A stretch of DNA of 64,000 nt from Brevirhabdus sp. (GTDB lineage Bacteria > Pseudomonadota > Alphaproteobacteria > Rhodobacterales > Rhodobacteraceae), in contig JAGXFH010000034.1 of the NCBI GenBank assembly GCA_024637315.1, positions 372,001 to 436,000 of the forward strand, in the 5' to 3' direction. Under the pieces are notes generated by a model. It was not told where the DNA came from. It saw only the letters and a list, made by a program, of their open reading frames with translations, and made no database searches. Below, piece after piece: positions 57,859 through 64,000 of this stretch. The first letter of the stretch is position 1; each line of letters starts with the position of its first letter. A program made the position numbers and the translations under genes.

Positions 57859-58668
57859 ATGATGAGGTTCTATGCTGTCGCAGTCTACGGCTTTCTCTAC
57901 CTGCCCATCGCGATCATCGCGCTTTTTTCCTTCTCGGCGGGAAGGTCGGCCAGTTCGATGGACGGGTTTTCGACCGGGTGGTACGTACGGGCGCTCAGCA
58001 ATCCCTTCGTGATGGAGGCGCTCTGGACATCGCTGAAGGTGGCATTCTTTTCGGCCGTTCTGGCCACGGTGTCGGGCACAATGGCAGCGCTGGCGCTGAC
58101 CGGCATGAAAGGGCGGCTGCGCGCGATTTTCGACGTGCTGGTGATGATTGCGGTGATGATTCCGGGCGTCGTGATCGGTATCGCCGCGTTGATCGCCCTG
58201 GCGACAGCGTTCAGTGCTATCAATCCCTGGCTCGAGGTCGTTTTGGGCCGCCAACTATCCATGGGTCTGGGCACTCTTATCGGTCTGCATGGAATGTTCA
58301 CCATGTCGCTCGTGGTGCTCTTGGTCCGCGGCCGACTGGAAACCTTCGATCGGGCGCAGATCGAGGCGTCCAACGATCTTGGTGCCAGCCCTCTCGGGAC
58401 TTTCCTGCAGGTGACGCTGCCGCAGATCGCGCCGGCCATTCTGGCGGGCTTCTTGCTGGCCTTCACCTTCAGTTTCGATGACTTCATCATGGCGTTCTTT
58501 GTCGCCGGGTCAGAGACCACGCTGCCGATCTACATATTCTCGTCCATCCGACGCGGTGTCACGCCCGAGATCAACGCGATCGGCACCATGGTGATGGTGG
58601 CCTCGCTTACCCTGCTGATCATTGCGCAGATCTTGTTGCGAACAGGCACATTGCGGGCGAAGGGCTGA
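57859..58668 (+). CDS. PotC-like ABC transporter permease
   Basis: 269 aa with six transmembrane segments. The EAA loop is IEASNDLGASPLGTFLQVTLPQIAPAILAGFLLAF, followed by SFDDFIMAFFVAG, typical of PotC. ATG 57859 and 57862 are adjacent; the first is used. It follows potB by four bases. Confidence 0.9.
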   Translation: MMRFYAVAVYGFLYLPIAIIALFSFSAGRSASSMDGFSTGWYVRALSNPFVMEALWTSLKVAFFSAVLATVSGTMAALALTGMKGRLRAIFDVLVMIAVMIPGVVIGIAALIALATAFSAINPWLEVVLGRQLSMGLGTLIGLHGMFTMSLVVLLVRGRLETFDRAQIEASNDLGASPLGTFLQVTLPQIAPAILAGFLLAFTFSFDDFIMAFFVAGSETTLPIYIFSSIRRGVTPEINAIGTMVMVASLTLLIIAQILLRTGTLRAKG

Positions 58669-58689
58669 TTGACATTGCAGGAGACAGGG

Positions 58690-59445
58690 ATGCTCAAGGA
58701 CCGAATCGCGCTGGTCACCGCCGCTGGTTCCGGTATTGGTCGAGCCGGAGCCATCGCCATGGCCCGCGAAGGGGCCTGTGTGATTGTCACCGATCTGGAT
58801 GGGGCGCAGGCACAGGAGACACTGGCGCTGATCGAGGCGGCGGGTGGGCGAGGCGCGGCCTTCAAGCTTGACGTGACCGACGACGCGGCTTGCGGCCGCG
58901 CGGTCACCCAAATTCTTGAGGCGCACGGGCGAATCGACGTCCTGCATAGCCATGCGGGCGTCCAGATACCCGGACGTCTAGAGGATGTGACACCCGATCA
59001 GATGGATTCCGCCTGGGCGCTCAATGTGCGGGCGCATTTCGTGCTTGTACAGGCGCTCATTTCGCCGATGCGCTCTCAGGGTGGCGGATCGGTTATCGTG
59101 ACGGCGTCGAACTCAGGTTGCCAGTATGACCGTGGCATGATCTCATACACCACAACCAAGCACGCCGCCGTTGCGATGGTGAAGCAGATGGCGGTCGATT
59201 ACGCGCATGAGAACATTCGTTTCAACGCTCTCTGCCCAGGCTTTGTCGACACACGTTTCAATGCCGGGTTCGAGACGCAGATGGGGGGACGCGCGGCGCT
59301 CGAATCCTATGTCGCGGGCTCGATCCCTATGGGGCGCTGGGCGAGCGTCGAGGAGATTGCGGAAGGAATCGTCTATCTGGCCTCGGACAGGTCGAGTTTC
59401 GTCACCGGATTGGCTCTGGTGATTGATGGTGGCGAGATACTCTGA
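58690..59445 (+). CDS. SDR-family dehydrogenase/reductase
   Basis: 251 aa classical short-chain dehydrogenase. The NAD(P) motif is TAAGSGIGRAGAIAMAREGA, with VTDLDGAQAQ (an Asp after the second strand suggests NAD). The catalytic part has ASNSGCQYDRGMISYTTTKHA (Ser, Tyr and Lys) and the C-terminus RASVEEIAEGIVYLASDRSSFVTGLALVIDGGEIL-type end. I use ATG 58690 after GGAGA; the track's TTG start is 21 bases earlier. It ends the ABC operon and may oxidise the imported compound. Confidence 0.9.
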   Translation: MLKDRIALVTAAGSGIGRAGAIAMAREGACVIVTDLDGAQAQETLALIEAAGGRGAAFKLDVTDDAACGRAVTQILEAHGRIDVLHSHAGVQIPGRLEDVTPDQMDSAWALNVRAHFVLVQALISPMRSQGGGSVIVTASNSGCQYDRGMISYTTTKHAAVAMVKQMAVDYAHENIRFNALCPGFVDTRFNAGFETQMGGRAALESYVAGSIPMGRWASVEEIAEGIVYLASDRSSFVTGLALVIDGGEIL

Positions 59446-59843
59446 AGCGCCTCATGGCGCAGATGAAGACCCCGTCTTACATAGTCCGCGTCACCTCCAT
59501 CATCTTCGCTCCTTGAAAGCTACGAGGAACGAGAATCCCTCCGGTGTTGAAATCCTCAAATCTGTCCCACAGGTGCTGACGTCAGGCACTTGCACCCAAA
59601 TTTCGAAAGAACTTAGGACCACCAGGCAACGACGATGGATGGGTAGCGTCGCGAATGGCCGGGTCCACCGACCATGCACAAAACAAGGCTGCCGAAAAGT
59701 CGCGCTAAAATTGAGATACATCGCTGTCGGGGCGATCCGATCCAGAGTGAAACGCACCTCGTTTGGCGGAAGATTTGATTCGTCATCGGTGGCAAGGATT
59801 TCAGATCAAGCGAAAGTGAACGTTTCTCCGCGGCACCTCGGTC
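59446..59843. other. Gene-free stretch between the SDR gene and the copper-linked cluster
   Basis: About 400 bases. The ORFs here are short or antisense and lack domains. Composition is somewhat less GC-rich than flanking genes. I saw no clear operator for a copper regulator and no terminator with a T-run. Confidence 0.45.
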
Positions 59844-60242
59844 GTGACAATGGACAATCCTTTGAGCGATACTTATCTTGGAGCGATGTTCACACGTGTC
59901 ATCATGGTGCTTGCCGTACTCGCGATCATAGCGGTGACGACGGTGACCTCGGCGCACGCCGTGCGCATGAGTGTCGAGCCGGCTACCGCTGGTCATGTCA
60001 GCGATATGATGCAGGCGCCGCACAATAGTGAACTTTCCTGCGACCTCGACCAGCACTGTGGAACGGCTGACGCCGGATTGTGCGACTTCGTTTGCTTGGG
60101 TCTTTCGGCTTTCCTGACGACGGCAGGCCAGGAAACTGAACACGAATGCGGGCCAGCCGGCTATGAGCTGGCTACCGTGGCAAACCATGCCAGCCTGACG
60201 CCCGGCTTGGGCGAACGCCCTCCCAGACTCTGTTTCCTCTGA
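59844..60242 (+). CDS. Exported Cys-containing protein upstream of a multicopper oxidase
   Basis: About 132 aa. A signal-like segment (MFTRVIMVLAVLAIIAVTTVTSAHA) is followed by a mature part with SCDLDQHCG, LCDFVCLG, HECGP and a final CFL, seven cysteines in all with a few His. Small Cys/His proteins upstream of copper oxidases (CopL-like) are known in other bacteria, but homology is not shown. ATG 59844 is the track start; ATG 59886 would give a shorter form. It is 72 bases before the oxidase gene. Confidence 0.55.
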   Translation: MTMDNPLSDTYLGAMFTRVIMVLAVLAIIAVTTVTSAHAVRMSVEPATAGHVSDMMQAPHNSELSCDLDQHCGTADAGLCDFVCLGLSAFLTTAGQETEHECGPAGYELATVANHASLTPGLGERPPRLCFL

Positions 60243-60314
60243 TCGCGCCCGGACTGCCGTCTGCGGCGTCCTATTGGCATTTGTAACGGGACGGGATGTC
60301 CCGAGGAGACGACC

Positions 60315-61847
60315 ATGAACACCCTTTCGCGACGCGGCTTTCTGGCCGCAAGTTCGGCGGCGCTGGCCATCGCACATCTTCCGCGCGCCGCCATGGCGCA
60401 GGCGCCGGTGCCTCTCGCCCTGTCCGCCGCAACCCGCACGCTCGACATCGACGGTCGCGCGGCTACTGTTTTCGGTCTTGCCGGTCCCGTTGGACAGGGC
60501 CTGGTTCTCGACCCCGGACAGAGGTTCCGAGTCGATCTGACCAACGATCTCGATGTGGGCACAGTCATCCACTGGCACGGCCAGATCCCGCCCAATGCGC
60601 AGGACGGCGTACCGGACATGCCGATGCCGCTTCTCGCGCCATCAGAGACCCGGTCCTACGATTTCGAGGCCCGACCGGGCACTCACTGGATGCACAGCCA
60701 TGTGCCGGTCCAGGAGATGCGGCTTCTTGCGGCGCCGCTGATCGTTCGCGCGCCCGAAGATATCGCCGCCGACCGGCAGGAGGTCGTGATGTTCCTGCAT
60801 GACTTCTCCTTCAAGTCGCCTGAAGAGGTGCTGGAGGAGATCAGCGGCGGGCATGGTGACGGACATGGCGCAGGACATGGCGCTGGTTCCGGTGCGCCGT
60901 CCATGCAGGGCATGCCCATGGGAGGCATGGGCGCGATTCAGGGCATGGAGCATGGAGCCATGGGCGGCATGCCGATGGGCAATATGTCCGGAATGGGCGG
61001 GATGATGGGCATGGGCGGCATGGCCATGGACCTGAACGATCACGACTGGGACGCCTATCTTGCCAATGACCGGACCCTGTCGGACCCAGAGGTGGTTCAG
61101 GTCGAGCGCGGCGGTCGCATCCATCTGCGGGTCATCAACGCCGCCGCGGCCACTGTGTTCTGGATCGACACCGGGGCGGCGCAGGCGCGGCTCGTCGCGG
61201 CGGACGGACATGGCGTGCAGCCCGTCTTGGGTACCCGGTTCGGTCTGGCGATGGGTCAACGCCTGGATCTGGAGATCGACCTGCCGAACGAGGCCGGCGC
61301 CTGGCCGATCCTCGCGCTGCGCGAAGGCGCGCGCGAGCGCACCGGCCTTATCCTTGCCACGCAGGGTGCCGAAGTTCGGCGCATTGACGCCGTAGCCGAG
61401 TCCGAGGCGCCTGCCTTCGACATCGATCTTGCGCAGGAAACGCGCCTGATCGCCCTGGACCCACTTCCGGATCGGCCCGTCGGCCACAGCCAGATGCTGA
61501 TGCTGGGCGGTTCCATGCAGCCCTATATCTGGACAATCAACGGCGCTGTCTGGGGCCAGCATCGGCCGGTTACCGCCCGCAGCGGCGAGCGTGTCGTGCT
61601 GTCGTTTCACAACATGTCGATGATGGGGCACCCGATGCATCTGCACGGCCATGTGTTCCAGGTCGTCGGACTGAATGGTCGTGCGGTGTCGGGCGCGCTG
61701 CGCGACACGGTCTATGTACCGCCGATGTCGATGGTCGATGTCGCGCTCGATGCCGGCGAGGCCGCGCGCTGGATGCTGCATTGCCACCACATGCCGCATC
61801 TCGCTTCGGGAATGATGACCGAGTTCGCGGTCACGGCCTCGGCCTGA
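60315..61847 (+). CDS. Multicopper oxidase with Tat signal and Met/His-rich loop
   Basis: 510 aa periplasmic oxidase. The Tat signal is SRRGFLAASSAALAIA. Copper motifs are HWHGQIPPNAQDGVPDMPM, THWMHSHVPVQEM, HPMHLHGHVFQ and the C-terminal HCHHMPHLASGMM, giving type 1, 2 and 3 sites. Between residues about 175 and 240 lies a loop rich in Met, His and Gly (GMPMGGMGAIQGMEHGAMGG), like the Met-rich segment of CueO that handles Cu(I). It likely oxidises Cu(I) or another metal for resistance. The ATG follows GAGGAGACG. Confidence 0.93.
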   Translation: MNTLSRRGFLAASSAALAIAHLPRAAMAQAPVPLALSAATRTLDIDGRAATVFGLAGPVGQGLVLDPGQRFRVDLTNDLDVGTVIHWHGQIPPNAQDGVPDMPMPLLAPSETRSYDFEARPGTHWMHSHVPVQEMRLLAAPLIVRAPEDIAADRQEVVMFLHDFSFKSPEEVLEEISGGHGDGHGAGHGAGSGAPSMQGMPMGGMGAIQGMEHGAMGGMPMGNMSGMGGMMGMGGMAMDLNDHDWDAYLANDRTLSDPEVVQVERGGRIHLRVINAAAATVFWIDTGAAQARLVAADGHGVQPVLGTRFGLAMGQRLDLEIDLPNEAGAWPILALREGARERTGLILATQGAEVRRIDAVAESEAPAFDIDLAQETRLIALDPLPDRPVGHSQMLMLGGSMQPYIWTINGAVWGQHRPVTARSGERVVLSFHNMSMMGHPMHLHGHVFQVVGLNGRAVSGALRDTVYVPPMSMVDVALDAGEAARWMLHCHHMPHLASGMMTEFAVTASA

Positions 61848-61853
61848 ACTGAG

Positions 61854-62525
61854 ATGAGCTTGCAAGCCGGCATCCTCGCGGGGCTGGCGATCGTCGGGAT
61901 CGCCCTGCTCGGCATCTGGCTGTTCGCACCTTCGGTGTTCACCGAGGCACAGCGTATGCTGAACCGCGAGAACATCGAGGCGCTGGTCGCCCGCGCTGGC
62001 GTCTGGGGGCCGCTTCTCATCGTCACGCTCATGACCGTCGCGGTCGTGGCCAGTCCGATCCCGAGCGCCCCGATCGCGCTGGCCGCCGGAGCGGCCTACG
62101 GGCATGTCTGGGGGACGGTGCAGGTCGTGATCGGCGCGGAGATCGGAGCGCTGATTGCGTTCGGCCTCGCACGGGTTCTGGGGCATGATGTCTTGCGACG
62201 GGTGTTGGGTGACCGCATCGATGCAGGGCTGCTCGGGTCGCAAAGCGCATTGACGGTGACAGTCTTCGCAAGCCGTCTGTTGCCCTTCGTGTCTTTCGAC
62301 ATGATCAGCTACGCGGCGGGGCTCAGCCGCTTGCATGCCTGGCGGTTCGCGCTGGCGACGCTGGCAGGGATTGTTCCGGCCAGCTTCCTTCTGGCCCATG
62401 TCGGCGGCGAGGCGGTCAGCGGAGATCTGGGCCGCGCAAGTTGGGCAGTGCTTGCCCTCGGTCTGGTCACCGGATTGCCGCTGCTCTGGATGGCGACCCG
62501 TCGGCAAACCAGAGAGAAACCCTGA
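61854..62525 (+). CDS. TVP38/TMEM64 (VTT-domain) membrane protein
   Basis: 223 aa with about five to six hydrophobic segments. The VTT/DedA-like core is FAPSVFTEAQ, then PLLIVTLMTVAVVASPIPSAPIALAAGAAYGHVWGT and FASRLLPFVSFDMISYAAGL. Relatives act as lipid scramblase-like or ion-linked membrane proteins; the bacterial role is unclear. It starts six bases after the oxidase and overlaps the next gene by one base (TGATG). Confidence 0.88.
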   Translation: MSLQAGILAGLAIVGIALLGIWLFAPSVFTEAQRMLNRENIEALVARAGVWGPLLIVTLMTVAVVASPIPSAPIALAAGAAYGHVWGTVQVVIGAEIGALIAFGLARVLGHDVLRRVLGDRIDAGLLGSQSALTVTVFASRLLPFVSFDMISYAAGLSRLHAWRFALATLAGIVPASFLLAHVGGEAVSGDLGRASWAVLALGLVTGLPLLWMATRRQTREKP

Positions 62526-63286
62526 TGGCGAAGACCCTTACACCGCGATCGCGTTTGAAGGACGTGCCTTGGACCGTCGTCCGCCGGATGATCTTGGCAA
62601 CGCTCCGCCGGTCGGCCGACAAGGTGCTCTTGACCCGTGAGATCTCCGAAAACGGCCAGACATCGCGCCGCTGGTTGCCACCAGATGTTGATCGGTTCAT
62701 GTCAAAAGTCGCGGCTGTGGCGGACGATCTACGCCCGGTTGCAAATCTCGATGCTTTGCCGAAGGCCGGCAATAGGCTGATGGTCGAAATGGCGGTCTTC
62801 ACCAGCGCCGCCTATCGCGTCTTGCTCGATTATGGTATCCCGGCAGACAGCGCCCGCGCTCTTGTGGCAGATGTCGGTTGGGACTACTACGCCCGGCTCC
62901 TGCGCCTGACGTCCCTTCCGTTCCGGCTGACCTCACGCGATCCTGGGCTGCGCCTGCGACGAACGATCCGGCTCTTGCTAAGGTTTCCGTTCAGCGCACC
63001 CGGCGCGCCCGGCTACGCCGTGGATGTGCGCACCGAAGGTCCTGACATCCTGACGTATTTCACGCATTGCCCACCGCAGACCTTCGTTCGCACCCTGATC
63101 GCCACCCAGGGGGATCGTGGTGATCTGGAGGCGTTTCGGCAAAGTTGGTGCAAGTATGATTGGCCGGGCGCCGATCTGATCGCCGATGATGGAAAACGTG
63201 GCCATTATGTTCGGCGCCAGACGCTGTCGGCAGGGGACCCCCGGTGCGACATGTGCTGGGCCGCTCATGGACGCGACGAGGTTTAA
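62525..63286 (+). CDS. L-2-amino-thiazoline-4-carboxylate (ATC) hydrolase-like protein
   Basis: 253 aa of the ATC hydrolase family, whose founding members open aminothiazoline carboxylate on the way to cysteine. Family blocks are the Cys-containing TYFTHCPPQTFVRTL, ESWCKYD-like QSWCKYDWPGADLI and the final LSAGDPRCDMCWAAH. The family is broad, so the true substrate may differ. ATG 62525 overlaps the TVP38 stop by one base, so these genes are one transcript with the multicopper oxidase. Confidence 0.75.
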   Translation: MAKTLTPRSRLKDVPWTVVRRMILATLRRSADKVLLTREISENGQTSRRWLPPDVDRFMSKVAAVADDLRPVANLDALPKAGNRLMVEMAVFTSAAYRVLLDYGIPADSARALVADVGWDYYARLLRLTSLPFRLTSRDPGLRLRRTIRLLLRFPFSAPGAPGYAVDVRTEGPDILTYFTHCPPQTFVRTLIATQGDRGDLEAFRQSWCKYDWPGADLIADDGKRGHYVRRQTLSAGDPRCDMCWAAHGRDEV

Positions 63287-63293
63287 GAAAAAC

Positions 63294-64000
63294 ATGGCGA
63301 TGGCAGACAGCTACCAGAAAAACAGCATCACCCTCCTGGGCGCTATCGCCATGGGCACCGGCGTGATGATCGGCGCGGGTATCTTCGCGCTGACCGGGCA
63401 GATCGCCGAACTCGCCGGGCCGCTCTTCCCGCTGTCTTTTGTCGTCGGTGCTATCGTGACCGCGTTCAGCGCCTACACCTACATCAAGATGTCGAACGCC
63501 TATCCGTCGGCGGGCGGCATCGCGATGATCCTGGAGAAGGCCTACGGACCGACGACAATGGCGGCAGGCGCCTCGCTCCTTATGGCGCTGTCGATGGTCA
63601 TCAACGAAAGCCTCGTCGCCCGCACTTTCGGCACCTACACGCTGCGGGCGTTAGGTGGCGATGCCGACAGCATTCTTGTTCCGGTTCTGGGCGTCGGGCT
63701 GATCGTCTTCGCCTGGCTCGTGAATGCCTCGGGCAACCGCTCGGTCGGACTGGTCTCAATTGTCATGGCCGTGCTGAAGGTGGGCGGCATCGCACTGTTC
63801 GGTGTTTCCGCGCTTTGGGCCAGCGGCTTGTCGTTCGAGGCGACGGACGGAGACGCGGGCGCCACCGGCTTCGTGGCATCGGTCGCGCTGTCGATCCTGG
63901 CCTTCAAGGGCTTCACGACAATCACGAACAGCGGCGCGGAGGTCACCGACCCGCACCGTAACGTCGGCCGGGCCATCATCCTGTCCATCGCGATCTGCGT
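63294..64000 (+). CDS. APC-superfamily amino acid/polyamine permease, N-terminal part (runs off the window)
   Basis: The frame is open to the end of the window (about 235 residues) and so is absent from the ORF track. NSITLLGAIAMGTGVMIGAGIFALTGQIA is the APC hallmark. Six or more hydrophobic segments follow, with YIKMSNAYPSAGGIAMILEKAYG and VALSILAFKGFTTITNSGAEVTDP, typical of APC permeases. I start at ATG 63294; ATG 63267 (MDATRFKK) and ATG 63300 are in frame. It follows the ATC-hydrolase-like gene by seven bases and could import its substrate. Confidence 0.85.
   Translation, partial: MAMADSYQKNSITLLGAIAMGTGVMIGAGIFALTGQIAELAGPLFPLSFVVGAIVTAFSAYTYIKMSNAYPSAGGIAMILEKAYGPTTMAAGASLLMALSMVINESLVARTFGTYTLRALGGDADSILVPVLGVGLIVFAWLVNASGNRSVGLVSIVMAVLKVGGIALFGVSALWASGLSFEATDGDAGATGFVASVALSILAFKGFTTITNSGAEVTDPHRNVGRAIILSIAIC

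Overview
The window is high-GC bacterial chromosome, most likely from an alphaproteobacterium of the order Rhodobacterales. Supporting signs are a System I cytochrome c maturation cluster (ccmABCDG, with ccmI elsewhere), a four-subunit sarcosine oxidase locus, yajC-secD-secF next to serS, a fliG-like gene beside purB, and a DUF1289 gene after ruvX. No species is assigned. Core genes (purB, acnA, serS, der, secDF, sodB) argue for a chromosome rather than a plasmid.

Bases 1-9,960: the 3' end of purB, a small exported protein, a fliG-like gene, then a compact operon of a three-subunit nitrile hydratase/thiocyanate hydrolase-type metalloenzyme with an EamA exporter and an HtrB/LpxL-type acyltransferase. 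A hexapeptide acetyltransferase, a DUF1223 protein and acnA follow. Bases 9,960-16,140 are on the minus strand: ccmA-B-C-D-G, an Mth938-like gene and yajC-secD-secF. Bases 16,300-22,250 hold serS, a TspO/MBR-related membrane protein and a minus-strand run of a YfgM-like protein, a BamB-like lipoprotein and der (envelope biogenesis plus ribosome assembly).

Bases 22,480-33,170: an RND efflux pair whose permease has an unusual insertion, an Atm1-type ABC exporter, a LysM protein, a LOG-family hydrolase overlapping rarD tail to tail, and sodB with a clear terminator. Bases 33,280-39,420 are the sarcosine oxidase operon, order soxB, two small membrane proteins, soxD, soxA, soxG. Then come ccmI-ruvX-DUF1289 (plus) and a minus run of a TauE/SafE permease, a putative Fe(II)/2-oxoglutarate oxygenase and a methyltransferase-like protein.

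Bases 45,850-47,890 are the main accessory scar. An integrase of the kind that targets dusA sits against the 5' end of dusA, is cut by a decayed IS3-family element, and is followed by a truncated DUF2493 gene. AT-rich DNA and TGTTGTAA repeats mark the dusA junction.

Bases 47,965-59,445 carry two import systems: a ribose-type sugar ABC importer with an SMP-30 lactonase, and a polyamine-type ABC importer with an SDR dehydrogenase and a divergent LuxR-type regulator. The last 4 kb is a metal/thiol-flavoured cluster: a Cys-containing exported protein, a Tat-exported multicopper oxidase with a Met/His-rich loop, a TVP38 membrane protein, an ATC-hydrolase-like protein and a truncated APC permease. 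I saw no rRNA, tRNA or CRISPR array. The least ordinary parts are the split nitrile hydratase operon, the dusA scar, the enlarged RND permease and the terminal copper/ATC-hydrolase cluster; none is proven to be a new system.
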